Source: Phycisphaerae bacterium
GTDB lineage: Bacteria > Planctomycetota > Phycisphaerae > Sedimentisphaerales > Anaerobacaceae
NCBI GenBank assembly: GCA_030619925.1
Contig: JAUXAL010000020.1
Span: 1-52,926 of the forward strand
Reading direction: 5' to 3'
DNA: 52,926 nucleotides
The notes beneath the pieces were generated by a model. That model made no database searches and was not told the DNA's origin. It worked only from the letters and a program-made list of their open reading frames with translations. The first letter of the stretch is position 1. Each line of letters opens with the position of its first letter. A program made the position numbers and the translations under genes. Shown here piece by piece: positions 1-8,577 of this stretch.

Positions 1-921
1 GCGTTGGGCAGGAGCATAACTGTTGGCACTCTGGGCGATGCCGCCAATACCATCGTTTACGTCGCTGAAGTTCTCACTAAAGTAAACTTTGTGCCCATTG
101 GTTGGGGGTGCAAATTCTCCCGGCTTCCAGCTAAGGACCACGTCTCGTGGCACATCTGTTGCCTCATCAGCCGGGCTTGGCCTGCGGGCCTTCACCGGCG
201 GGCCACCTTTCCACTCAAACAGCTCCACTATGTCCTCTGCTGTCAAGGCCCGGTCGTAAACGCGGGCCTCGTCCAGGCTGCCGACAAAGGTTTCACTGTT
301 TTGAGAGTCAACGCAACCAATCGACACAACGGTGGCATCAGCGGTATCTCTAAAAGTAATATTCCCAGTTTCAACTTCCTCGGCATTGACATACTGCACT
401 GCGGCGCCGTTGTCCCAGGTCACTGCCACATGAATCCACTCATTCGGATAGGAGGCGATGAGCCCATTATTCCACGCGACAGCCGTATCTCCGTTTCGAA
501 ACAAGAGATCGCCGGCTGGGTTGGTCTGCCAGAACCACTTGACATTCGTCCTGGGAGTCCAGCCCCGACGCTTACCGATGATGCCCTGCTGTGAGATGCT
601 ATGTCCCTGGCCCTCCCAGTTTATCCAGGCCGCCAGGGTCATGGCATTGTTGGCGGCCGTGGGATCGAGGGGCCCAATCACGACTCTTTCACCCGCCGTG
701 TCGAGACGCACGGCCGTGCCAATAACACCGGGCACCCACTCCACATCGCCATTGAAGGTGCCGTTATTGCCGTTGCCGGTAGCATCGGCGGCCGTGGTAC
801 CAGAGGCCTCGTCAAACGGCCAGTAGCCAACCAGGCCTGCGGTAATATCCGCTTTCGTCACGCCCACAGCCTGGCCAAGTACCACAACAAAAGACATTAA
901 AAGAATCAATTTCTTAGACAT
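1..921 (-). CDS. Secreted LamG-domain protein (N-terminal part, runs off the left edge)
   Basis: The minus strand is open from an ATG at 921 to base 1 (307 codons, no stop). A GGAGG Shine-Dalgarno lies 7-8 bases before the ATG. The N-terminus (MSKKLILLMSFVVVLGQAVG) is a signal peptide. It is followed by a LamG/concanavalin-like fold: GLVGYWPFDEASGTTAADATG, then FVGSLDEARVYDRALT about 170 residues later. After it comes a segment with ATDVPRDVVLSWKPGEFA and HKVYFSEN, a module often seen after LamG in Phycisphaerae exoproteins. The protein is presumably exported and binds or displays on glycans; no catalytic domain lies in the visible part. The plus-strand ORFs over this region are shadows. Function beyond the fold is not known. 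Confidence 0.9.
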   Translation of the reverse strand, partial: MSKKLILLMSFVVVLGQAVGVTKADITAGLVGYWPFDEASGTTAADATGNGNNGTFNGDVEWVPGVIGTAVRLDTAGERVVIGPLDPTAANNAMTLAAWINWEGQGHSISQQGIIGKRRGWTPRTNVKWFWQTNPAGDLLFRNGDTAVAWNNGLIASYPNEWIHVAVTWDNGAAVQYVNAEEVETGNITFRDTADATVVSIGCVDSQNSETFVGSLDEARVYDRALTAEDIVELFEWKGGPPVKARRPSPADEATDVPRDVVLSWKPGEFAPPTNGHKVYFSENFSDVNDGIGGIAQSANSYAPAQR

Positions 922-997
922 AATAATCCTCCTTCAAAAAAAGTTAAGATAATTAGGTTTTAGCCACGCACCAAAACACTCGTTGTCTTCAACAAGC

Positions 998-1062
998 ACA
1001 GAAAACAGAAAACAGAATGTAGGGTACACGATAGTTTTTAATTCTGACTTCTGTCTTCTTGT
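998..1062. repeat. Inverted pair of heptanucleotide repeats
   Basis: Three ACAGAAA/ACAGAAT heptads at 998-1018 are followed after 23 bases by TTCTGAC-TTCTGTC-TTCTTGT at 1042-1062, which reads as the complement of the same word. The arrangement could form a hairpin. It belongs to the heptad-repeat family seen at many places in this window. Confidence 0.6.
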
Positions 1063-1120
1063 TTTGTGCCTGCCCAGGATAATTTTTTACGACTTGATTC
1101 TACCTCCTTCGTTGGGTTCG

Positions 1121-1183
1121 GGTCCCATTTTGCAATAAGTCGCAAAATGGGAGCCCTCCCAAACGCTCTTTATCGCGTTTGGG
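1121..1183. repeat. Tandem palindromes, copy related to 46760-46835
   Basis: Two perfect stem-loops lie side by side: CCCATTTTGC/GCAAAATGGG (1124-1133 with 1142-1151) and CCCAAACGC/GCGTTTGGG (1158-1166 with 1175-1183). A diverged version of the same order of words, including GCAAAATGGG.GC and CTTTATCG.GTTTGGG.TCC, lies inside the signal-peptide region of the TPR gene at 46684. It is therefore a dispersed element and not a simple terminator. Confidence 0.7.
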
Positions 1184-1817
1184 GTCCCACTCAAAAGCCC
1201 GATATGGACGGGTAACTTAAACGTGAAAATCCCAAACAAGCTATAGAAATTTCGCCTGCTGGAAGATCGAAAACCCACAAATTCCAACAATCTTGTTTAT
1301 ACCAGATTAGCCACTTTCCCGTCAAGGAAAATCCCTGGACAGATTGGCAATTATGCGTGCCTTTTCGACAAGATTGTGCAAAAACGCGGAACTTGTTTAC
1401 CTGTGCTCGTACGCTCACTATCCAGGAACCACAAATCACGAGCCACAGGTCACCAGTTCATAGGTTGAACTACCAACAGGAGACTCTGTGTTAAGGCCGG
1501 GAATGCCCAAAAAAACTCGAAAGGTTGACGACAAAACTTGTCTATTAATTTTCGTTCAAAAAGCGTGCATTTTTACGAATTTTTGTGAATTTTTTGAAAT
1601 TCTTACGAAATTTTGCTCGTTTTTGTCAATTTTTGAAACTGCCGCCGAAACAGTCTAAGCCCTGTAGTGAGAAGAACTTATAAGGATTTCCCCCGGAATT
1701 CCTAAAAGCTAAATGTCGAAATGCCGGTGCAGGTCCGACCCCTGCGGGCCCTTTTTCGCCGCTGGGTTCTCGATAGGATTTTAGGAACCACAAATCGGCT
1801 AATTTGTGATTTTTTTC

Positions 1818-1846
1818 TTGACCCATCTCCCAAAATACCATATCAT
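1818..1846 (+). promoter_or_regulatory. Sigma70-type promoter of the RNA upstream of rny
   Basis: TTGACC (1818-1823), a 17-base spacer, then TATCAT (1841-1846). Transcription would begin near 1852. No ORF follows for 500 bases, so the promoter probably drives a structured RNA or a long rny leader. Confidence 0.6.
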
Positions 1847-1851
1847 AATAC

Positions 1852-2105
1852 AAAGTAAGCAGCGGATGACGAATAAGATTATGGGTGGTCCCGTATCTTC
1901 CTTGGGGTTTTATCGTTGGTTTGCAAAGGTACGGGTAAATGGAGAAGGTTTATAAGCCTTCTCTCATGGTAGTTAAGTCGTAAAGACGCTTTCAGCGCCT
2001 GTTGTAAAGCGAGAGCGAAAACTCGATTCTGGACCATTGATGTGGCGCTGAAAAGTGAATTTAGCGTGAAACGAAATCTGCTTGAAAAAGCGTTCGCTTA
2101 CCTAC
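1852..2105 (+). ncRNA. Candidate structured RNA upstream of rny
   Basis: The segment begins just after a good promoter and folds by eye into several stems: a closing GTAAGC/GCTTAC (1855-1860 with 2096-2101), CCCGTA/TACGGG (about 1890-1935), GAGAAGG/CCTTCTC (about 1942-1963), and TTTCAGCGCC/GGCGCTGAAA (about 1990-2053). CGCTTT/AAAGCG can form instead of the last stem, so two folds exclude each other. There is no ORF and no clear terminator. 6S RNA is a possibility, since ssrS lies near zapA, rny and related genes in some bacteria, but I do not see a clean 6S rod. A regulated rny leader is the main alternative. Confidence 0.4.
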
Positions 2106-2347
2106 GAGGGAGTATTGGGATTGAGCATAAGATCAGCCAATTGCGAGAAAAAAATAAATTTCTTAATGCCAAAAATGCCACGGTTACAGGAAATTTTGGC
2201 TACAAGTAGCTGATTCTGCGCTCTGGCGAAAAGGATTTCGTAACTCACAGCCATTTCTTTAGGGCTTTCCTGCCGTAAAACCCGCAATCTACCCTTTTGA
2301 GCGATATTTTGTAACTCGATGAAAACTGCAAGAGAAAGGTAGGAATT

Positions 2348-3928
2348 ATGAATATTCTGATGCAGATAGGGCCATCCACCGTGGTCGGTGCGCTTGTTAT
2401 TGGCCTTTTTTTGGGGGGGTGTCTGGTTGCCATGATTAACCAGATGATTTCCAGAGCAAAGGCCAAAACCTTCGAGCAGGAGATGCAGCGGCAGAGGGAA
2501 GGCGCCAAAAGAGAAGCGGATAACATAATTAAATCCGCTCAGATTGATGCCGCTGCGGAGGCCATCAAGAAAAGAGAGCAATTCACATCTGAGGCTAATA
2601 AAATCCGTGCCGAGCAACATGAAACCGAAATGAGATTAACCAAACGCGAGGATGCTATTGACCGCCAGGTCGAGCTGCTCCAGCAGCGGGAAAAAGGATT
2701 AAAACAGAAGGAACAAGAGGTCGACAGGAGATTACACAATATTGGCCTCAGGGAAAAGCAGCTTTCTGTTTTGATGGCACAGCAGAAGAATCAACTGCTC
2801 AAAATCACCGCAATGGACATTAATGAGGCCAAGGAACTGCTCTTAAAGCGGCTCGAAGACGAGTGTGAGCACGAGATGTCAGCTTTGATTCAACGTAAGG
2901 TTGAAGAAAGCACCGAAACTGCTGACGAAAAAAGCCGGGAGGTAATCAGTGCCGCCATTCAGCGTTACGCCGCTGAGCAGACCTGTGAAGTAACTGTCTC
3001 AACCGTCGATATCCCGAATGACGATATGAAAGGCCGAATTATTGGTAGAGAAGGACGCAATATTCGCGCGTTTGAAAAAGCTACCGGCGTAGATGTCATC
3101 GTCGATGACACTCCTGGAATGATCGTTGTCAGCGGCTTCAGTCCCGTCAGGCGTGAGGTTGCTCGTCTTTCGATGGAACGGCTCATACAGGACGGACGAA
3201 TACATCCGTCTCGAATCGAGGAGCTTGTCGCTCAGACCAAAAAGGACGTCAACCATAAGCTCTTACAGCTTGGTAGAGACGCCGCCGTCGAGACCAACAT
3301 AAGAGGACTGAGCAACAAAATACTCAGTTTGATTGGTGCTTTGAGTTATAGAACAAGTTATGGCCAGAACGTGCTTCGCCACAGCGTTGAAGTTGCTTTT
3401 CTATCTCAGGTTATGGCTGATGAGCTTGGGCTGGACGGCTCGGTGGCAAGGCGTGCGGGACTGTTGCACGACATCGGCAAGGCCATTGACCACGACGTTG
3501 AAGGCAACCACCCCACTATAGGCGCAAATTATCTCAAACGCTTCAACGAATCGTCTGTTGTGCTAAATGCCGTTGCGGGACATCACGGCGATATCCTTGC
3601 GGATAACCCTTATACTCCGCTGGTTGCTGCCGCCGATGCAATCAGCGCTTCGCGCCCCGGCGCCAGAAGAGAAACGCTCGAAAGATATATTAAACGACTG
3701 GAAAAGCTTGAGGAAATCGCCGGCAGCTTTAAGGGGGTTGAAAACGCATACGCAATTCAGGCCGGACGAGAAATCCGGGTGATTGTAAGCGCCGATGACG
3801 TGGATGATGAAGCGGCGATGAAAATTGCGCGTGAGATTGCCATCAAGGTCGAAGACGAAATGACCTATCCCGGCGAAATCCAGGTAACACTGCTGCGCGA
3901 GGTCCGCTGCGTCGAATATGCCAGGTAG
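2348..3928 (+). CDS. rny: Ribonuclease Y
   Basis: This is a 526-residue membrane-anchored endoribonuclease that starts mRNA decay. In order: an N-terminal membrane helix (about residues 11-29), a long charged coiled coil (about 35-200), a KH domain with GRIIGREGRN near residue 229, and an HD phosphohydrolase domain with LLHDIGKAIDHD near residue 373, which supplies the metal-binding His-Asp pair. Length and domain order match the family (about 520 residues). The ATG follows AGGTAGGA. ymdB lies downstream in the conserved rny-ymdB arrangement. A long leader or separate RNA lies upstream. Identification is secure. Confidence 0.97.
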   Translation: MNILMQIGPSTVVGALVIGLFLGGCLVAMINQMISRAKAKTFEQEMQRQREGAKREADNIIKSAQIDAAAEAIKKREQFTSEANKIRAEQHETEMRLTKREDAIDRQVELLQQREKGLKQKEQEVDRRLHNIGLREKQLSVLMAQQKNQLLKITAMDINEAKELLLKRLEDECEHEMSALIQRKVEESTETADEKSREVISAAIQRYAAEQTCEVTVSTVDIPNDDMKGRIIGREGRNIRAFEKATGVDVIVDDTPGMIVVSGFSPVRREVARLSMERLIQDGRIHPSRIEELVAQTKKDVNHKLLQLGRDAAVETNIRGLSNKILSLIGALSYRTSYGQNVLRHSVEVAFLSQVMADELGLDGSVARRAGLLHDIGKAIDHDVEGNHPTIGANYLKRFNESSVVLNAVAGHHGDILADNPYTPLVAAADAISASRPGARRETLERYIKRLEKLEEIAGSFKGVENAYAIQAGREIRVIVSADDVDDEAAMKIAREIAIKVEDEMTYPGEIQVTLLREVRCVEYAR

Positions 3929-3948
3929 AGAATCGTGAATAGTAACTT

Positions 3949-3976
3949 CGATACTCGATGCTCGATACTCGATACT
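3949..3976. repeat. CGATACT heptad array
   Basis: Four consecutive heptads (CGATACT, CGATGCT, CGATACT, CGATACT) lie in the rny-ymdB gap. The same word in other phases recurs at 23588-23645, 35858-35885 and 36310-36350. Confidence 0.75.
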
Positions 3977-4087
3977 CGCGAAAAATGGTAAGTAGTTAAT
4001 CAACCAATTAACCAATTGCGAGATACGAAACTGATAAGTCCGCTTTTGACAACTGAAAATCTCTATCTGAAATACGAGCGATAAATT

Positions 4088-4939
4088 ATGAAGCTGAATG
4101 TTCTTTGTATTGGTGACATAGTGGGTCGGCCCGGCAGACGTATTGTTGCCGATAAGCTAAAGCCATTGGTCAAAAAGCTGGGTATTGATTGCGTAATAGC
4201 CAACGCTGAAAACGCCGCCGGCGGCTCCGGCCTGACACCACAAATCCATGACAAGTTACTGCGGTACGGGGTAAACCTGGTTACATTAGGTGACCACACT
4301 TACCGCAAAAGAGATATAATCGCGACGCTGGAAACAGCCGAGAATATTGTCCGGCCTGCGAATTTATCGGAGCGTGCGGCCGGCAAAGGTTTTGCAGTTT
4401 ATAAAACCGGTAAAGGACTGACCGTAGCGGCCGTAGGTTTGATAGGTCGTCTTTTTATGAAGCCGGCCGACTGCCCCTATAATGCTGTTGATAAAATCCT
4501 GACGCAAGTCGAGCAGGAGGCCGACATCATAATCGTTGACTTCCACGCCGAAGCCACCAGTGAAAAAATCGCGATGGGCTATCATCTTGACGGCAGGGTC
4601 AGCTTGTGCTTCGGCACTCACACCCACGTTGTAACCGCTGATGAAAGAATCCTGCCCAAAGGTACCGCATATATCACTGATATCGGTATGACCGGGGCGC
4701 ACGATTCGGTCCTCGGGCGAGGGATCGAGAGCGTCTTAAAGTCGTTTAGAACACAGATGCCGTTCCCGTTTGAAATAGCGACCGATGATGTGAAAATGAA
4801 TGCAATTTTAGTTGCCATTGACGGGGCCACGAAAAAGGCTGAGCGTATCGAGCGAATTAGAATCGATGCAGAGAGCCGAGATTCGACAAGATACGACACC
4901 GATGACGGCAAGCCGGAATATTTGAACAATAACTTCTAA
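4088..4939 (+). CDS. ymdB: YmdB-family metallophosphoesterase (TIGR00282)
   Basis: This is a 283-residue calcineurin-like phosphoesterase. Bacterial YmdB hydrolyses 2',3'-cyclic nucleotides and affects RNA turnover, which fits its place after rny. Visible metal ligands are Asp10 (IGDIVGRPGR), Glu41-Asn42 (NAENAAGG), Asp69-His70 (TLGDHTYRK), His154 (VDFHAEATS) and His178/His180 (GTHTHV). The usual Asn in the GNH motif is Asp here (GDH), a conservative change. Length is normal. No strong Shine-Dalgarno is visible. The last codons are followed by a palindrome pair that runs up to the next gene. Confidence 0.93.
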   Translation: MKLNVLCIGDIVGRPGRRIVADKLKPLVKKLGIDCVIANAENAAGGSGLTPQIHDKLLRYGVNLVTLGDHTYRKRDIIATLETAENIVRPANLSERAAGKGFAVYKTGKGLTVAAVGLIGRLFMKPADCPYNAVDKILTQVEQEADIIIVDFHAEATSEKIAMGYHLDGRVSLCFGTHTHVVTADERILPKGTAYITDIGMTGAHDSVLGRGIESVLKSFRTQMPFPFEIATDDVKMNAILVAIDGATKKAERIERIRIDAESRDSTRYDTDDGKPEYLNNNF

Positions 4940-4947
4940 TCATCGCT

Positions 4948-4990
4948 CAGCCCATCCTTGATGGGCTGGCCCGCCACACGTATGGCGGGC
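4948..4990. repeat. Paired palindromes before the GH99-like gene
   Basis: CAGCCCATC-CTT-GATGGGCTG (4948-4968) directly abuts GCCCGCCA-CACGTA-TGGCGGGC (4969-4990). The GGAGG ribosome site of the next gene follows within a few bases. This is a member of the paired-palindrome family. It could end transcription from ymdB, but no T-run follows. Confidence 0.7.
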
Positions 4991-5006
4991 TGGAGGATGA
5001 CCAAAA

Positions 5007-7556
5007 ATGCGTAGTTTAAGCGAAGCTTTTGGTCTGTCAGGGCCTCTCTATCAAAGTGGTAAATTAACGATACCGCTACCTGTATTGCTTGCCATCGGAT
5101 TGATGGTGCTCGTGAGTGCGTCGGCTTCGTATGCTGAGCCAGATTTTACCTGGGACCGCGCTGCCTACTGGGACGTGCGATATCCAACATGCTTTACTCA
5201 TGGCCGGTCCCTGCGAGACGCCTTCGAGTACGCCGGATACAAAGTCCTCGACGCGGACCAGCTCAAGACGTGGATGGACGCTCGCATCACCGACGGCACG
5301 CCAAGTGTGGTTGTGTTCTGCCAGGACATCGCCCCGGACACGGTCGTGGAGTCGGCCTCGTCGGCTTGCACGCTTCGACGATATCTTGATGCAGGTGGCA
5401 AGATTGTGTGGTACGCGGATATTCCCATGTTCTACCAGGGACACTCGGATGGTACCCGGACCGATTGGGGGCATGATGGGTCGATCGACATATTGGGATT
5501 CAATGCCGCCGGCGCACCGTGGGACAGCGAGGATGAGGTGGCTTTCACCGCTGACGGACGCAATTGGGGGCTGACTGAAACATGGCGGTCGAAACGGCCG
5601 ACGTCCCGTAGTGGTCTTCGTGTTCTGGCTAAAGATGCCAGCGGATATGCCGCGGCGTGGGTGAAGCACTATGTGCCGGACGACACCTACAGGGGATTCG
5701 TCAGACTGTTCGACCGCTCCGGCGAGCCCAGCTTCAACGACGTTCGACGTGTGGCAGAATACCCTCATGTGCCTGAGCCGATTGTCTTCGATAACCAGGC
5801 AGAAAGCGAAGACGACATCATAGGCGTATTTTACTACCCGTGGTACCGCAATCCTGCCGTCAGCGGCTACTGGAAACACTGGAAGAGCGGCGGCTACTCA
5901 CCGCCGGCGACATGGGCCGCGTATTACTTGCCCAGCTATCCGGATTCCACATGGAACCCAAGCGTCCAATTGTACGACTGTTCAGATACAGAGCTCTTGC
6001 GATGGCAAGACCGCGCCATGGCCCGCGCAGGCATTGATATCGCTATCGCAAGCTGGTGGGGAATTGGCGGCTACGAAGACGTTGCATTCGCCAAAGCAAT
6101 CAGGACGTGTAAGAGCGTCCAATGGTGCATTTATTATGAGCCGGAGGGGTATGGTGACCCTTCTCCGCAGAAAATCTACAATGATATCAAGTACGTTATT
6201 GATAAGTATGGTCCAACACGCAACTATGCTAAAATTGACGGAAAATGGCTTGTATTTGTTTATGTGGCACGTGGTGAAGAGGCGGCCAACCGGTGGCATA
6301 ATGCAAAAGCCATGTTAGCCTCTGATGGATACGATGTTTACTTGAACGGAGATAAAGCGGCTGCACCGGACCCATGGGATTCAGTTCATTCCTACCGCCC
6401 TGTCGTCTATCAGGGCTTGACCGATACACTTCCTAACGTGGATGATTCCGCGTGGATAGCTCCGGGCTTTTGGAAGGTTCCGGAAGAAGGGCCTCGTCTG
6501 GAGCACTCGTTGAGCGAGTTCACATCGGCTTGGAATAATATCGTGGCAAATAGAGAGAGTTACCGGTTCATTCTTATCGAGACCTGGAATGAGTGGCATG
6601 AAGGCACGCAGATTGAGCCAGGCCAGGAAATTGTTCCCGATCCGAGCGGCTACTACCCGGCCGGATACGATTATGGGTACGATTTTATTGATGTGATTGG
6701 GCCTGCTGCGGTGAACGAGCTTCGCTGGGAATCCTCTGGTCATCGCCCTATTGTCCCTGTTCGTTTGGAGGCCGAAGAAATGGTCTGGGAAGAACGTGCA
6801 TTAGCAGAAAGCCCTTCTGAATGCAGGATTCCTGAAGAAGGTATCCGGATTGGTTCATCAATTTTTGTTCCATGTTCAAATGAGTTGATATTCATTATCC
6901 GGGCAAAGGCTGTCTTAAATCAGGCTGGGAGATTACTTGTTTGGCCAGAGTTGGTGCTTTATTTAGATGATGTGGTAGTTAGTCAACAGGAGATTCGGTC
7001 TTTAGATTATCAGGATTACTCTACTGTTGTGTCTCTTGACAAAGGCATCCATAAGGTGGAAGTAGGGTTTGATGAGCCATCAGGTTCTTACTGGGACCTT
7101 GTAGTGGATTTTGTTGATGTGAATGCAGCTCCCTGCATACCCACTGTGACTGAGGAAGGATTTGAAACCGGCGATTTCAGCGTACTTGATTGGACATTTT
7201 CTGATGATGAAAGCTGGACTGTTACTTCAAACCAGAAGATTTCTGGTGCTCATAGTGCTCAAGCCGGTTCAATTGATGACAGCGAAAGTTCCACTTTAAG
7301 AGTGAGATTTGATTGTGTTTCTGGAAATATAAGCTTCTATTGCAAAGTTTCTTCTGAATCACGCTGCGACTACTTAAGGTTCTACATCGATGGAGTGAAA
7401 CAGGACCAATGGTCAGGTGAGCAGGATTGGGCTCAAGTGTCTTTTCCTGTGACAGCAGGCACAAGAACTTTTGAATGGACTTATTCAAAGGACGACTCTT
7501 ATTCCGGGGGTTCTGATACTGCCTGGATTGACGAGATAGTATTTCCTGTCGAATGA
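5007..7556 (+). CDS. Secreted GH99-like (WbsX/GH71-99 fold) glycosidase, multidomain
   Basis: This is an 849-residue exported protein. The N-terminal signal peptide has its hydrophobic core at about residues 22-38 and AxA-like cleavage near SASYAEP. Residues about 45-240 form an alpha/beta domain of ThuA/DUF4350 appearance that I cannot name firmly. Residues about 270-570 match the GH99-like fold: GVFYYPWYRN, then YYEPEGYG, then ETWNEWHEGTQIEPG. Glu529 and Glu532 of NEWHEG sit where GH99 endo-mannosidases keep their catalytic pair. A beta-sandwich of carbohydrate-binding type follows. The C-terminus (about 715-849) is a MAM-like domain (ISFYCKVSSESRCDYLRFY, AWIDEIVFP). The substrate is probably an alpha-mannoside or similar glycan, by inference. 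GGAGG precedes the ATG. Confidence 0.8.
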   Translation: MRSLSEAFGLSGPLYQSGKLTIPLPVLLAIGLMVLVSASASYAEPDFTWDRAAYWDVRYPTCFTHGRSLRDAFEYAGYKVLDADQLKTWMDARITDGTPSVVVFCQDIAPDTVVESASSACTLRRYLDAGGKIVWYADIPMFYQGHSDGTRTDWGHDGSIDILGFNAAGAPWDSEDEVAFTADGRNWGLTETWRSKRPTSRSGLRVLAKDASGYAAAWVKHYVPDDTYRGFVRLFDRSGEPSFNDVRRVAEYPHVPEPIVFDNQAESEDDIIGVFYYPWYRNPAVSGYWKHWKSGGYSPPATWAAYYLPSYPDSTWNPSVQLYDCSDTELLRWQDRAMARAGIDIAIASWWGIGGYEDVAFAKAIRTCKSVQWCIYYEPEGYGDPSPQKIYNDIKYVIDKYGPTRNYAKIDGKWLVFVYVARGEEAANRWHNAKAMLASDGYDVYLNGDKAAAPDPWDSVHSYRPVVYQGLTDTLPNVDDSAWIAPGFWKVPEEGPRLEHSLSEFTSAWNNIVANRESYRFILIETWNEWHEGTQIEPGQEIVPDPSGYYPAGYDYGYDFIDVIGPAAVNELRWESSGHRPIVPVRLEAEEMVWEERALAESPSECRIPEEGIRIGSSIFVPCSNELIFIIRAKAVLNQAGRLLVWPELVLYLDDVVVSQQEIRSLDYQDYSTVVSLDKGIHKVEVGFDEPSGSYWDLVVDFVDVNAAPCIPTVTEEGFETGDFSVLDWTFSDDESWTVTSNQKISGAHSAQAGSIDDSESSTLRVRFDCVSGNISFYCKVSSESRCDYLRFYIDGVKQDQWSGEQDWAQVSFPVTAGTRTFEWTYSKDDSYSGGSDTAWIDEIVFPVE

Positions 7557-7693
7557 AACAGCATACGCCCATAGAATGCGGTTACTGATATTATCTGCAC
7601 TTGCCGAGAACCGGCTGGACGGTGTTTCCAATTGATTATTGTTTTAACATGCAACAGGAATTGCCACGCTGCACTCGCGATGTCGGAAAAGGG

Positions 7694-8326
7694 TCATCGA
7701 AAGAATTGGTTGTGTGCTTTTTCGCGGGCTATCGTTGTTATTGGGCCGTGGCCGGGATAAACTTTGGTTTCGTCAGGCAGGGTAAAAAGTTTTTCCTTTA
7801 TGCTGTTTAATAATTGTGACTTGCTGCCATTCGGAAAGTCCGTTCGCCCAATCGAGTCGGCAAACAGTGTATCGTTCGTAAAAACAATCCCTTCATCCTT
7901 TGAATACAGGCAGATACCGCCCGGCGTATGACCGGGGGTGTGAAGTACCTGCAGCTTTATGCTGACCTGCTCGATTATATCGCCGGCTTCGATAAATAAA
8001 TCAGCAGGACCAGCGCTGAACGGTACACCTGCGAGAGCCGATAGATTGTGTTCTGCTTCTGTGAGCATTTTGGCGTCGACTTTATGGATATAAACCTTTA
8101 TATCGGCGAACTCGGCTCGCAACGCAGCTACGCCTGCAATGTGGTCTATGTGGCCGTGAGTAAGGACCACCGCAGCAGGATTCAATTTATGTTCCTTTAG
8201 AAAGTTGATTAGCCGGTCGGCCCCAAGGCCTGCGTCAACAATCAGACAGTCCTTGGCTGTAGCGCTTTCGCGCAGGATATAGCAGTTGGTTTCATACGCA
8301 CCCAAAATCAAACGGTCAATTTTCAT
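7694..8326 (-). CDS. MBL-fold hydrolase, glyoxalase II-like
   Basis: This is a 210-residue cytoplasmic metallo-beta-lactamase-fold enzyme. The zinc motif THGHIDH lies at residues 56-62, followed by HTPGHTPGG near 130, a central Asp in FTNDTLFADSIGR, and a C-terminal GHG (YPGHGPITTI). This is the short single-domain group often annotated as hydroxyacylglutathione hydrolase-like. Without the C-terminal glutathione-binding helices of true GloB, the substrate is uncertain. AAGGAG precedes the ATG. It is convergent with the gene to its left and divergent from the ABC transporter. Confidence 0.88.
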   Translation of the reverse strand: MKIDRLILGAYETNCYILRESATAKDCLIVDAGLGADRLINFLKEHKLNPAAVVLTHGHIDHIAGVAALRAEFADIKVYIHKVDAKMLTEAEHNLSALAGVPFSAGPADLFIEAGDIIEQVSIKLQVLHTPGHTPGGICLYSKDEGIVFTNDTLFADSIGRTDFPNGSKSQLLNSIKEKLFTLPDETKVYPGHGPITTIAREKAHNQFFR

Positions 8327-8476
8327 TTCACTGCTCCTTTAAAGAGCGGTTAAGCTAACAAAAATAGTATTAGGAGTCAACAGTCTTTGAACATTGTACT
8401 TTGGACTTGACCGGCAGGGGTAAGTTTGTTAGTCTGTCCGCGCTGTAATGAATGGCGGGTAGCGTATGCGTTATAG

Positions 8477-8525
8477 ATTCCTGCCTCGCAGGAATGACAA
8501 TGTACGGGCGGTTCGCGAACCGCCC
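8477..8525. repeat. Paired palindromes before the ABC exporter
   Basis: ATTCCTGC-CTC-GCAGGAAT (8477-8495) is followed ten bases later by GGGCGGTTCG/CGAACCGCCC (8506-8525). An open frame crosses the pair in phase with the ABC exporter, but the exporter has a better start downstream. Confidence 0.7.
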
Positions 8526-8577
8526 CTACGCGGTACGCTCAATGCTAACGCTATATTATTATGGAGAAGCTTATCGC

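Larger units (their letters stand above)
922..1817. other. Gene-free stretch with repeats
   Basis: No convincing gene is visible on either strand. It holds three ACAGAAA-type heptads (998-1018) facing their complement (1042-1062), a pair of strong palindromes (1121-1183), and a very AT-rich tract around 1540-1640 made of TTTTTG/GAATTT words. There is no tRNA or recognisable riboswitch. Confidence 0.6.

Noticed and set aside
4-900. Plus-strand ORFs at the left edge
   Set aside because: They have no ribosome sites or recognisable domains and are antisense to the LamG gene, whose minus-strand frame has a signal peptide and LamG motifs.
998-1062. CRISPR array from the short tandem repeats
   Set aside because: The units are 7-9 bases with no spacers; no cas gene is present anywhere in the window.
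1852-2105. RNase P, tmRNA or SRP RNA
   Set aside because: None of their conserved sequence blocks can be found; only the stems support an RNA.
5076-5879. 267-codon minus-strand ORF in the GH99-like gene
   Set aside because: Antisense shadow of the GH99-like gene, with no coherent domain.
8452-8577. Longer N-terminus of the ABC exporter
   Set aside because: It consists of palindromic repeat and has no ribosome site; the ATG at 8578 has GGAG and leads straight into helix 1.
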